Both the position numbers and the translations under genes were made by a program. A stretch of DNA of 64,000 bases from Brachyhypopomus gauderio (Eukaryota > Chordata > Actinopteri > Gymnotiformes > Hypopomidae). Shown piece after piece: positions 11,649 to 21,749 of the stretch. Position 1 is the first letter of the stretch. Each line of letters begins with the position of its first letter. The notes beneath the pieces were generated by a model, which was not told where the DNA came from, made no database searches, and saw only the letters and a program-made list of their open reading frames with translations. The stretch covers positions 25,599,124-25,663,123 of the forward strand of contig NC_135214.1 in NCBI RefSeq assembly GCF_052324685.1. The letters run 5' to 3'.

Positions 11649-12658
11649 CTACGGGATACAGTGAGATCCTGACTATTGGTAGCTGAAGGAAGAGGAGCAG
11701 ATCGACAATAGCGAGCGATGTGACCTGGCTCGCCACACCTAAGGCAAATCGGTTGGCCATCTGATGTACGTCTAAAACGACCATTCCTATGGGAAGGACC
11801 TGGGGCATTACCACTAGGTTGACAGAAGCGTTTAACTAACATATCAAGCTGAGCTTGCTGTCTCAAAACCATCTCCTTTAACTCTGCCAATTCGGAGGTT
11901 TGAGCGATAGTAGCCTCACATTGTGGCGCAAAACGCACTTCGTGACTACGTGGCAGAGCACGCTGACCCCGATCACGACCTGGCTGACCCTCCTCCAACC
12001 ACCTAATAGCCTCCCGCCTTACATCTAAAATAGACAGATCCTCGTCGTCCCGTACCAATCTTTTGAGCTCCCTACGTAAAGTATGATCTCTAACGTTCTC
12101 ACAAAACTGATCCCTTAACACATCCCCGGAATTAAAAATAGCATCACCCTTACTCTGCTTCACTCTGTCCATGAGTTCCATTAGCGCATGAGAGAATTCG
12201 AACAATGACTCGTTCTCCCGTTGTTTGCGATCAAAAAAACGCTGCTGCCAATGCACATAGGATTTAGTACACCCATACATTTCCTTTAAAATGCGAATAA
12301 TTTCATTGGGGTTTTCTCAGCTTGCTACCGGTCGATACTTTATTTCATTACGGGCCTCGCCCTCTAAATGATCATATAAAAACATAGCTTTATCTAAAAC
12401 AGACATATGTCTGGATCTAATACAACTTTGTGCCTCCTCAGTCCACTCCTCTACCGAAAGGGCTCCTGCAGCTGTCGAACCAGAGAACTTTGGGCACTTT
12501 CTTTCTTTAGGCAAATAAAAAGCATGTTCCCGCCGTACGGGTGGGATTTCGTCTCCAACATTTCCCCCAGTACCTCCATTCTGCACCCCAGAAAGTCTCG
12601 CATTTGCAGTTTGGAGCTGTTCCACTTGCTCCCGCAGTCTCTGCAGCTCTCCCTCCAT
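11621..12658 (-). pseudogene. gag: Ty3/gypsy gag with one in-frame stop
   Basis: The first ATG of the frame is at 12658, and the frame closes with TAG at 11621-11623. An N-terminal coiled coil (about residues 1-24) is followed by a capsid-like region. A single CCHC zinc knuckle, CLRCGEPGHIARYC, lies near the C-terminus and would bind RNA during packaging. A TGA at 12317-12319 (codon 114) interrupts the otherwise continuous frame, and no frameshift is needed to align the two halves. It could be a disabling point mutation, a sequencing error or, less likely, a readthrough codon. The end overlaps pol by 28 nt in another frame. Confidence 0.88.
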
Positions 12659-12789
12659 GACGACTCCTTGCTGACACAAGTTGGAATGCCAGCTGCTGTT
12701 TTCTACCACAACAAATCACTAATACTGCTCGAATCTACTTACACTTTATTAAATTAAACTGACAGGTCAAAAGCGCTAACTGATGTTCG

Positions 12790-12807
12790 ATCCTGCCGAC
12801 TACGCCA
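12790..12807 (-). other. primer-binding site, tRNA-Ser type
   Basis: On the element strand tggcgtagtcggcaggat starts 3 nt after the 5' LTR. It is complementary to a CCA-ended acceptor stem and T arm typical of eukaryotic tRNA-Ser. Complementarity continues past 18 nt with a one-base gap. Confidence 0.8.
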
Positions 12808-12810
12808 GAT

Positions 12811-14199
12811 TGTAGCGCCCCCTAGTTAGTAAGTGCCAAACTACGCCACCCCTTAATTAGTGCTTTTTTACTTAGAGTAAGGGGAACTCTAAAGAAAGTA
12901 GACAAACGTCGGTGATGCAAAAATACAGTCTTTATTGAAGACAATAGACTCTGTCAGTTTAATTTAAATAAAACAAAAACAATCTAAGAGGTGTTGACAC
13001 TACCTGTTTGTGGTTTGGAGACTGAGTAAAGACAGCCAACTGACAATACCACTCGTGAATAATCTCTAAAATTCAGCCACACACTGCAAATGTTTCCAAA
13101 TCACACTCTAAAGTGAACACAGCACCCGATATGGCTGCCTCTATCTCAGTCTCAACATAGCCACATCTAAATAGTACTGGATCAGAATACTCAAGAGACT
13201 CAAGTTAAAAAAGGTACATCGACCAATAACTAGACACACAGGTAGTCACACAAGAGTAAGGGTTTTTAAAACAACGGGTCACTTAAATACCCCTGAGCAG
13301 CATATCATTAAAAGACCACTTTATGATTTGCTATGGTAGGATCTTTTAGATAAAAGAACACAAAATAAAACAAAACGGTAGAAAACAGCAACTGACACCC
13401 ACTGAAGCTGTGGCCCTTCATATACACAAAACAGAAAGAAACATTACATTCAGTCAATAAAACATTGACTACGTTCAACATTATGAATATGATTTAAAAA
13501 GACGAAACATACCACATTCATCAGGGTTGACCAACTTCACTCATGGACAGGATAGCAGCTTGTCACAGAACACTGGATATACAGAGTGTAATTAAAAAAC
13601 CATATGAAACCTCTGGTTTAGGCATACTAAACATTTTCAGGTGTTTATAAAGCTTTAGAGAATGCACGGCGGCTAATTGTACCTGGTAACTGATCATTCG
13701 TAAGTCAGTAGAAGACAGAATGGATGTGGCGTGTCACCAACAGACTAAAATAAACAAAGGAGCTTTACTCCGTATGTCTGAAAGGGTGCGACTAAAGCTC
13801 GAGCATGATTACCAAACTCGCATACCTTGTACTCTGTACACACACCGGCTGTTGCTACCTCTATGACCTGCGGCCACTCCACCTGAACACGCCTATCCTC
13901 GCGTCCCCACACTAATTAAAACCAAACCATGTTTAGTTGCTTCATCAGTCATCTTGTGCAAAGGTATAATATGCGACTTAATCCTACCTTCGGACTCGCT
14001 GTTACAGACACGCTTCTTCTAGACGCCGCCACCTGCATGCGCTTTAGCCACCACGCTATCCTCTAGGACCCCACAGGTGTCCCTATATATGCCTACCTGT
14101 AAATGGCTCACCCAATGCAGGTGCTACTCTACTCTAGGACGTCATCCTTCATGTGCGCACCAAAACAAAGAAAGCGTCGCCTTGGCTATGCTGGCTACA
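12811..14199 (-). repeat. 5' LTR of the Ty3/gypsy element
   Basis: 1,389 bp, the same length as the other LTR, with one mismatch seen (C at 13040 against T at 6325). In element orientation it is the upstream LTR and would carry the promoter. Confidence 0.95.
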
Positions 14200-14203
14200 C
14201 TAC

Positions 14204-15434
14204 ATTGATACGTGCATTTTGGAAAACGACAGAAGAAATTGCGTTGCAGTGAAATGTTAGAGAACCAGAACTTTAATGTCAAGCGGACACCACTGTTGCA
14301 CCCGACGGAAACGCTGGAACGTTTGTGAATGTCTGGGAACAATTTTCGTGGCGCTCCGGGGGAACGTGAGGAAGAAAGCGCGCGCCATCTAATGTCCATT
14401 GATTAAACAGCATTGAAACTAAACGTGTAAAAATAAATCGTGTAACCAGTTTTTGACTGACAAAAGTACAGTAGTGGCAACAGGTAAGGCCAGTAGGCCA
14501 GTCAACTCAGAACGTGGGAGATTTCACATGGTTTTAAATATGTTTGAAAAGACTGCTCAGAGAAAAGCAGCACACTACCTTAAGCATACGTGCATGCATT
14601 AGACTTTATTAATAATGAGAACGCGCAGGCTGGTTTACACCAGTTAATGTTTATTGAAAATTCATATTTTCTGTGCTACAGAGGTTCGCGTTCGTTTGAC
14701 TATCAGAAGCAAAAGCGTGGACATTGGAATACAATTAATCGGGTTTTCCAGATTTGAAAGAACTTTTCTAGAATACCTTCATTTAGTATTTCAAATGTTT
14801 CAGCTCAACTTCCTGTTATTCTTGCGGGTCCCTCTGTGGCGTTTTAGTGACGGCAGCAGTTACTTATATATACTCAACTGCACTGTAAATTACGCAAATC
14901 TGTTTTTTGATGTTTAAAAGAAAGGCAGCAAATAAATTTTACATAATTTTCCTCTTACCTCATATGTTGTCTATCACCCAAAACATGTTTGGACTTTGAC
15001 CATTAACCTTTATTTTATAAGTTTACAAGGCCAATCTAACGTCTACTTCAAAGTCTTCCTAAATAAATTCCTGTGACGTAGTCACAGTCGAACGTTTGAC
15101 GTTTTACTATAATTTCACCTGGAAATGTTTAAATATCAATTATTAAAACATTTTTTTTTCTATTTACAAATGTGTTTACTTGGCTTTGAAAATGTGAGAT
15201 ACCAAATATGTCCACTATGTCTGAGGTAAGTGGAAAATTGAGAAAATTTGAATTTGTCTTCATCCCTTTCACTAAAGGCAGCAATCTCAGAATACACTCA
15301 CTACAATAGCATGCCACACTATACTGACAAACATACTGATTTTGTATTTTTGTGACGTTAACACGAAGCTATCTATACACGTCAAAGATTAAGCTCACCA
15401 ATCACTGTGTTTAGAGGGAGTGGCATGTTGTCGC
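14204..15434. other. intergenic DNA and probable selenop 3' UTR end
   Basis: No gene is seen. A minus-strand AATAAA (plus-strand tttatt at 15009-15014) lies about 970 nt after the selenop stop and may be its poly(A) signal. From there to 14204 I recognise nothing. Confidence 0.5.
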
Positions 15435-15449
15435 ATGACTCCACCCCCT

Positions 15450-15525
15450 CGCCCCGTGGCAGAGGATCAGGCAGGCGCCACTAGCGCGTAGTTTATGCAC
15501 CTGACTTCATAAAAGCCACACAGGG
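15450..15525 (-). promoter_or_regulatory. SECIS element candidate 2 (distal) of selenop
   Basis: Read on the minus strand, helix I can form from GTGGC (15519-15515) and GCCAC (15460-15456). An internal loop leads to the quartet pair ATGA (15510-15507) and TGAT (15469-15466). Helix II includes CAGGTGC (15503-15497) paired with GCGCCTG (15478-15472). An apical AAA (15494-15492) follows ATGA by 12 nt, and a mini-stem cta/tag sits above it. Spacing and core fit a eukaryotic SECIS that recruits SBP2 for UGA recoding. Confidence 0.65.
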
Positions 15526-15834
15526 TCAGGATAGGGGGCAGATGGCATGAACATTCCTGCTCCCTGCACTCTCAGAAGGCCCCAGACGCTGAGCCATCCC
15601 CAGGGTCTGTAACTTTTACAGCAAAGGGTTGTTTTATCTGTTAACACTGGTAATGGACAGTGTCACACTTATTTGTTGCAAATTATCTATGCTGATTTAA
15701 TTACGTGAACTGCATTTATCCAAAGTTGTCAAACACACCTGAGTTTGAAAGTGTGACATTTGTGCATGTCACGTGAAAATGGTAGTGAACACTGCTGAGT
15801 TACAGTTACTCCTGGAGGATGTAGAGATGTTTCA

Positions 15835-15905
15835 CACAGAAGCTCAGTGCTGGTAAATACTGAGGTGCCAATACTAGTTGGCATTTCCACATCACAGACC
15901 TGAAC
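15835..15905 (-). promoter_or_regulatory. SECIS element candidate 1 (proximal) of selenop
   Basis: On the minus strand the quartet GTGA (15895-15892) is followed after 12 nt by AA (15879-15878), then returns to TGAG (15846-15843). Helix II pairs TGTGGAAATGC with GTATTTACCAGCA, with two bulges. It starts with G instead of the usual A, and helix I is weak, so it is less certain than the distal candidate. Position just after the stop fits the two-SECIS layout of SELENOP mRNAs. Confidence 0.5.
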
Positions 15906-15981
15906 GTGGCTGAGGCCTCACCAATCTTAAGGGGAGGTTGTGACTGTGTGGACAGTAATTTTACAGAGGACGTGCCCCTGC

Positions 15982-17484
15982 TTAATTCTGTCACCCTCAT
16001 TGGCTAACCCCAGCTGGTCATTCTCAGGTCTGCAGGGACGGCTGTCAGTCAGCCAGGGAGGCGGAGCGTCACTGTCAGGTCTCCCTGACGTGGTTGTCGT
16101 CCGCCGCCAGCCCCTGTCAGTGTCAGGAAGCAGAGAGAGGCTCCTCACACTGTCAGAGAGCCGCGGGACGCTCACGGTCCTGCTCCCCGATCAGCCGTCG
16201 TCAGTGTCAGCATCAGCTGGAGGCGGGAAAGGACGCCCCCTGCTGTCACATGTACTGAATTTTGCACCTTGAGCGCTTGTTTCAAGGTTGCTGCATGACC
16301 TGCAGGTCTGTGTTCTGGGACACCTGCCCTACGTCCAGCTGCCCGGTGTCGGCCTGACCAATAAAGGCCTGGCCAATGACAACCTGCTGCTGGGAGCCAT
16401 GCTGGTGAGGTACACCATTATGACTGTGCCCCTCTCCCCTGCCATGGTGACCTCCCTGGTGACCTCTGTGATGTCCTCTGTGGTGACCTTCATGATGGTG
16501 ACCTCTGTGGTGACCTCCATGGTGACCATGGCTGTTTCTTGTTTCCTCTTCTGTTGTACTGGGTGTTTCCTCCTCTGGTTTAAGCTCACCAGTCCCGTTA
16601 CATGCCACAGGTTGAGTGGCGTTCTGTGATTGGCAGACAGATTAAACATACAGACATGATGAGTTCTGAGAAACACACATGCTGGCCTGTATGTCCATGC
16701 GTCTGTGATAATGGATGATCTGTAGGTAATATGGTGTTTCACCTCTACTGCACAGTCTCCACAGATACTATTGCAGTAGGTGTTTCTGATGGCTTCCTCC
16801 ACATATGGCTGACTGAGGATGGTGTAGGGTAAGGACAGGTGGTACGTAAGTCGTCCACATCTGTGAGAGAGACATACTGTTAACCTGGTGTAGCAGCCCC
16901 GCCCCCCCCCCCCCCCCCCCCCCAAGCAAAATTCTGCAGGCTTTAACGAGGCTGACCTGTCAAAGATCTGAAAGTCATCCTTCATTACGTTGGCTATTTG
17001 CCAAACATCAGGCTCTTCGGGGCTCTGGGCATACAGCGTGATGTTGCCAGAGAGTCTCTGCTGCAGCAGGTCGTGCAGTCTCCGTGACGCCTCATCCTGG
17101 CTGTTTACCACCATGTATGTGATGTTTGCGTAGCCTTTTCTGTCCAGTCTCAGGCGCAGATCATCCAATCTGTGCAGAATAAAGCAAACATGAGATATCG
17201 ATGGAGCCAAGTGGCCAATCAGCGCCAGTCAGAGTCAAACAGAGCTAATCAGAGCCATGTCTAAGTCCGGTGACTTACTTGGACGCCTGCACGAGACAGA
17301 ACAGTCAGCTAGCCTGCAGGTAAGCCACCACGGTGATTTGGCCCCGGGAGCCCTGCAGGGGCTCCGTCTCCCCGAGGCGCCAGACGGGCGGCGGTTTGCA
17401 GCGGGCTCCACCTGTCTCACTCTCTGCCCTGCAGCCCGCGAGCAGGGAGAGAGTCAGGACAAGACTGGGCCCTGTCCACATCAT
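15982..17484 (-). CDS. selenop: selenoprotein P, multi-selenocysteine plasma selenium carrier
   Basis: Coding exons are 17484-17279, 17169-16957, 16860-16743 and 16623-15982, all with GT-AG introns and matching phases, about 392 residues. The start is ATGATG at 17484. A signal peptide ([17 protein letters not shown]) precedes a thioredoxin-like domain with a U-L-F-C redox motif, where U is TGA at codon 60 (17307-17305). Other landmarks are [28 protein letters not shown] and [12 protein letters not shown]. The last exon has a His-rich stretch ([15 protein letters not shown] and onward) and then a tail with TGA codons read as Sec: UCUHURRLIGE, UQCEEP, UHUQGL, UQUR, UEUP. I count 13 up to UEUPAGVSQ, plus two more TGA before TAA at 15984-15982. 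Total is therefore 14 or 16 Sec, depending on which codon stops. The protein is secreted, mainly by liver, and delivers selenium. A single-frame ORF scan misses most of it. Confidence 0.95.
15991..16284 (-). other. cluster of in-frame TGA (Sec) codons
   Basis: In the selenop frame, the lower coordinates of the TGA codons are 16282, 16246, 16213, 16207, 16201, 16153, 16123, 16117, 16075, 16069, 16045, 16024, 16018, 15997 and 15991; TAA follows at 15982. The intervening residues match the SELENOP tail pattern. The last two TGA lie after the usual UEUP ending, so one may be the real stop. Confidence 0.9.
16890..16923. repeat. poly-C tract in selenop intron
   Basis: A C-homopolymer at about 16903-16923 follows a C-rich stretch, within the intron between the exons ending at 16957 and starting at 16860. 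Its length is probably unreliable in the assembly. Confidence 0.8.
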
Positions 17485-17501
17485 CCTCACCACACACCTA
17501 T
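17279..17501 (-). promoter_or_regulatory. selenop first coding exon boundary and 17-nt 5' leader
   Basis: A splice acceptor ttcagcag ends at 17502, leaving 17 nt before ATGATG. The upstream tract is (GT)n rather than pyrimidine-rich, which is unusual for an acceptor. An upstream non-coding exon near 18227-18275 is proposed to join here. Confidence 0.5.
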
Positions 17502-18226
17502 CTGCTGAACACACACACACACACAAATTAACACACACACACACACGGGCACAAGGAGCTCAGACCACAGAGCCGTCTTTAGAATATAGCCTAGTTTAAA
17601 TAGACAGCAATGTAGAAAAAGTAACGCTGTACTAAACAACTGCAAACATTTATAGATTTATGCATAAGCAAAACACCATGCACACACCCCAGAAGGTGCA
17701 TTTCTCATTGCACGTCTCAATATATGTGCATGTGCATACAACAGATGAGGTCAGAGATGCTGCCCCCTACATGTGTCTTAAGTTATGACACCATTAAGTT
17801 ATTTATAATTTGCAGTTATGTGATTGTTTTGGTGAGGGGATAAAAATCCCTCCATTTTAACATTAGTATGAAATGATGTCAAAATAAGATGTTGCTTTTG
17901 CAATATGTTTTACAATACAATAAAAAAAACATTTATCTTCTGCTTGTTAGTTTTGCTATACTGGACAAAAGCTCATTACAGGAAATAATGTTTCATTTAA
18001 ATTTATCATGTTTAATTTATCACGAAAGCTCAGAACATTTATATCTTCAGGAATGTCAAAGCAAGATAATCTTTGAGTTAATTTACAGTAATCCTGCAAG
18101 ACTCTAAGAGTACACGGAGAACTTTGTCCTTCATATTTCAACCAAATCTATCAGTTTGTTCTGTTCAAATTTAGATCAGATCCGACTTTCAACACTGATT
18201 TAAGTGGAAGATGTGAAGACACTTAC

Positions 18227-18312
18227 TGGCTTTCTGGAAGATTCTCTACTTCAGCATAGGTCTTCGTTGTAGTCTTTGCAGACAAACAACCGTCTCCCCC
18301 ACCTATTTATCC
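18227..18312 (-). promoter_or_regulatory. selenop promoter TATA box and non-coding first exon
   Basis: On the minus strand gataaatagg (plus 18302-18311) resembles a TATA box. About 30 nt downstream a short leader begins, ending at a good donor (cca|gtaagt, exon end 18227). The exon start near 18275 is inferred from the TATA spacing. Confidence 0.5.
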
Positions 18313-18666
18313 ACTGGGCTTGTTGTTCATGAATGCTCTGGGCCAAAGTTCCTTCCAAGCTCAGCCCACTTCAAATCATTCACTCTTAACCCTTGTATCA
18401 CATTACCAAACATGTGACTGTGTACCATTTGTGTGACCGCTTCGCTGCGTTTGAGGAACATGGCAGCACACACACATGCCTGCTGCTTCAGGAGGTTGTG
18501 TTTGGCTTTTTATAGCATGTTTAGTAGCCAGATCTTAAAGAGAAGCTAACAAGAACAGAGACTGTCATATGACCAGAGATGAAACGGTTAACGGCTTCTA
18601 CATTCCAGACAGTTTCCCTGCTGAACAGAAGAGCAGATATCCGCCTGTGGAGTTGAGCTAACGCAG

Positions 18667-18707
<41 letters not shown>

Positions 18708-18842
18708 ACACACAGTGCTGTTGGTGATGTTCTGTTGTGCTTTGGACCCATAGTCAGCACTTTTCCATTTGTTTTTGCTGTGATGAAACTTTGAAAGCTT
18801 CCTGCCTGAGCAGAAACATTAACAGCCTTAGTTACATTAGTG
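18313..18842. other. selenop upstream region with (AC)n tract
   Basis: No gene. An (AC)n tract lies at about 18670-18707. The 8 bp cattagtg at 18835-18842 is the left target duplicate of the following transposon. Confidence 0.6.
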
Positions 18843-19685
18843 CAGTGGTTCCCAAACTTTTTCTGCCGTGCCCCCCTTTAGTAGATGAGAATATTTTTGC
18901 CCCCCCCCCCCCCCCCCCATATTGACTAGGGATGCACCGATTCACGTTTTTCATTTCCGATACCGATATCAGATATCTGAGGCTTAGTATCGGCCGATAC
19001 TGATCCGATACCGATGTGATAGAGTTAAACTGCTGAATCGACTTAAAACATTTTTTTAAAACACAGACATACTGAATTACAAGTTTATTGAAAACTCTGC
19101 ACCAGTATAGCACACTTAAACACACATATAAATGTGTAAAAACAACAAAACTTGCATTTGTTCAGTCAGTGCAATTATGAATATAACATTGAATGTAAAA
19201 TAAATAATACCAAAGAACCTGAAACTTACAAAAACAATAGGTTCACAACTTTGGTCAAACATGAAAAAAATAAACTGCAAGAAACGTTTTAAATGATTCA
19301 AGAATTCTAAATATAATTTTAAATAAATAAGGAGAAGAAATAAGAGAAACAGCAATACATATGTGCAGAGGCAGTCTTTGCATAGAGGCGTGGCTAGGCA
19401 ACTGCCTTGGGCCCCTCCCACTGCAGCCCACTGTATGGGCCCCCTGATTAGCTGACTTATTTCTCGCATATTAATGTTGATGGGCCCCATAGCAAAATTC
19501 GCCTTGAGCCCCCAAATTTCTAAGTCCGCCACTGCATATGTGGCTAGTTTGCAAGCAGCTTTACAAGTGCCGAGTCCTAGCCTCCAGTGAGCAAGCCAAG
19601 GGCGACACTTCCAAGCTCCGCGCCCCCCCCTGCAATAGCTCCGCCCCCCACCTAGGGGGCGCGCCCCCCACTTTGGGAACCACTG
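18843..19685. mobile_element. hAT-type non-autonomous DNA transposon
   Basis: 843 bp between inverted ends: cagtggttcccaaact on the left, and on the right the complement of cagtggttcccaaagtgggg. Perfect 8-bp target duplicates cattagtg (18835-18842 and 19686-19693) are the hAT signature. There is no transposase. The inside holds a poly-C tract, a segment beginning tagggatgcaccgat and a nested insertion at 19366-19534. Confidence 0.85.
19366..19534. mobile_element. short hAT-type element nested in a larger one
   Basis: 169 bp flanked by perfect 8-bp duplicates catatgtg (19358-19365 and 19535-19542). Its ends are cagaggcag and ccgccactg, imperfect inverted repeats. The interior resembles other fish non-autonomous elements (gggccccat-rich). 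It entered after the host element. Confidence 0.75.
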
Positions 19686-20065
19686 CATTAGTGTATCCTG
19701 TATCCTCCACTATTACTAATGTTACCTACTTGTATTACATACTTACATTAGTGTATCCTCCACTATTACTAATGTTACCTACTAGTATTACATACTTACA
19801 TTAGTATATCCTCCACTATTACTAATGTTACCTTCTAGTATTACATAGATATATTAATGTATCCTCCACTATTATTAATGTTACCTACTAGTATTACATA
19901 GAAACGTTAGTGTATCGTCCACTATTATTAATGTTACCTATTAGTATTACATACTTACATTAGTGTATCCTCCACTATTACTGTTACCTACTAGTATTAC
20001 ATACTTACATTAGTATATCCTCCACTATTATTAATGTTACCTAGTATTACATACTTACATTAGTA

Positions 20066-20230
20066 CAGTGGTTCCCAAAGTGGGGGGCGGAGCTATTGCA
20101 GGGGGGGCGCGGAGCTTGGAAGTAAAACATGTGCACATGTGTCAATATGGGGGGGGGGGGGTGTAGGGGGGCGCAAAAATATTCTCATCTACTAAAGGGG
20201 GGCACGGCAGAAAAAGTTTGGGAACCACTG
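20066..20230. mobile_element. 165-bp hAT MITE, same family as 18843-19685, inverted
   Basis: The ends cagtggttcccaaag and tttgggaaccactg are flanked by perfect 8-bp duplicates cattagta (20058-20065 and 20231-20238). It is an internally deleted relative of the larger element, lying in the opposite orientation. Confidence 0.88.
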
Positions 20231-20429
20231 CATTAGTATATCCTCCACTGTTACTAATGTTACCTACTAGTATTAAATAGATATATTAATGTACCCTCCA
20301 CTATTACTAATGTTACCTACTAGTATTACATAGATACATTAGTGTATCCTCCATTGTTACTAATGTTACCTACTAGTATTACATAGATACATTAGTGTAT
20401 CCTCCACTGTTACTAATGTTACCTACTAG

Positions 20430-21521
20430 CAGCCCCGTCGACAGGGGGGGACAACCGGGTCTGTTGTCCCGGGCCCCAGGGCCAGGGGGGCCCATCAAAG
20501 AGCCCAGCAATTTATTTTTTATTTAAAGTCCATAATTTTAAATATAATCTTGAAATCTTTCATTAATATTAAATTCTGTACTCAAAATAAGCTCAGTGGC
20601 TAAAATATATATGTTTTTTTACCTATCTGCATATTTGCATACACCCCCGCCTCACTCTGAAAAATGGTTTGATCCAGCACCGACCGTAGCCGGCTGGTAC
20701 CCATCCAACAGCAGGAAATACAGTGGTGGATAGTTAAAGTAAATACAGAAATCTGGAGTGAAAAACATTTACCTGACCAATTTTAATGTTGCATTGTGTT
20801 CCAGGTTTGAAAAGTGCTGGAATTTAGGCTAAAGTACTTGAAAATGCTTGAAATTGTAACTACTTTGTTTCACAACAAATAGCTGTCTAACTGAACAGTT
20901 CTCTTGTATTACGTTAACAAATACGAGCCTCTTGTAATTCCAGGACGAAACATGAGAGAACATGAAGACGTTAAGATTGGGCGTTTTGAAAATAAACCAC
21001 CATTAAATAATGTGATTAAAAGCTAATTATTTCGAGAATATGTATAAATATGTAACTTAATTAAGTTTAACGTGCTGGGAATATTGAAATGGACCTTTAA
21101 AGTGACGTACAAGTGAATTAATTCCACCTTTTAAAGGTGTATGAACATTGCAAACGTGACATTGTTCATTGCTTAAGCGCGGCGCGCGCAAAGTAAAAAA
21201 ATTCGAGAGGTGCACGACCTTGCGCAGCGACAGCGCGCGAGGCCCTCGCGCACGGGCGGAGCCTCAGCGATTACGTCATTATCGCCGCGCGGACCCTCGC
21301 GCCGCTCGCGGCGCGTCAAGTATAAACCAGGCTAACCAGTCAGCTATCAGAAACAGCTTTGATGTGTGGCTATATTATATACTATATGACCTAACTCAAG
21401 GATTGTCTGCTACAGAGGAAATTCAAATGACGTAAGCCGGGGGGGTGGGGGGGGGGGGGGGGGGGGGTTGGCACATGAAACTTTCTTGTCCCGGGCCCCA
21501 GCAAGACTGTCAACGGGCCTG
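20430..21521. mobile_element. unclassified DNA element with short inverted ends
   Basis: The left end cagccccgtcgacag and right end ctgtcaacgggcctg are imperfect inverted repeats, followed inward by shared cccgggcccc. The left flank is cctactag, but I find no matching right duplicate. A GC-rich segment at 21170-21320 contains many gcgcgc runs and is unlike the rest. No transposase frame is seen. Confidence 0.55.
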
Positions 21522-21565
21522 GTTACATTAGTGTATCCTCCACTACTATTAATGTTACCTACTAG

Positions 21566-21720
21566 CAGAGCCGGAGTGGCTAATCGGGAAATTTGGGAGG
21601 ATTCCCGATGGGCCGGCTCATGTCAATCTCTAGTTTGGGCCGATTAGGAGGGAAAAATTATTTTAGGCCGGATTTGGGCATGAAACTCCCGGGCTGGAAA
21701 AGTGTCCCACTCCGGCCCTG
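21566..21720. mobile_element. 155-bp hAT-type MITE
   Basis: Inverted ends cagagccggagtgg and ccactccggccctg, with perfect 8-bp duplicates cctactag at 21558-21565 and 21721-21728. Confidence 0.85.
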
Positions 21721-21749
21721 CCTACTAGTGTTACATAGTTACATTAGTG

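Larger units (their letters stand above)
6096..14199 (-). mobile_element. full-length Ty3/gypsy LTR retrotransposon, recently inserted
   Basis: The 8.1-kb element lies on the minus strand, bounded by tgtagc...gctaca LTRs. It carries a tRNA-Ser primer site, gag, pol and a polypurine tract. The domain order protease - reverse transcriptase - RNase H - integrase places it in Ty3/gypsy (Metaviridae); no chromodomain is evident after the integrase. The sequence ctac flanks both ends (6092-6095 and 14200-14203), a 4-bp target duplication. I found a single LTR difference (T at 6325, C at 13040), which implies a young insertion. One gag stop codon suggests this copy is not fully autonomous. No envelope frame is seen. 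Confidence 0.95.
19686..21749. repeat. 53-bp-type minisatellite interrupted by transposons
   Basis: The unit runs roughly cattagtgtatcctccacta then ttactaatgttacctactag and tattacatacttac. About eleven to thirteen full or partial copies lie at 19686-20065, 20231-20429, 21522-21565 and 21721-21749. Copies differ by point changes and small deletions. Confidence 0.85.

Noticed and set aside
12785-12810. tRNA-Ser-like sequence considered as a tRNA gene
   Set aside because: Only the 3' tRNA part is present and it abuts the LTR, so it is a primer-binding site.
16329-17210. Single 293-codon minus-strand frame as one exon
   Set aside because: It spans selenop introns; true exons lie in it but with splice sites at 17169, 16957, 16860, 16743 and 16623, and the poly-C intron was translated as Gly.
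19116-19688. 190-codon minus-strand open frame
   Set aside because: Lies across a hAT element and its nested MITE; no transposase or cellular domain.
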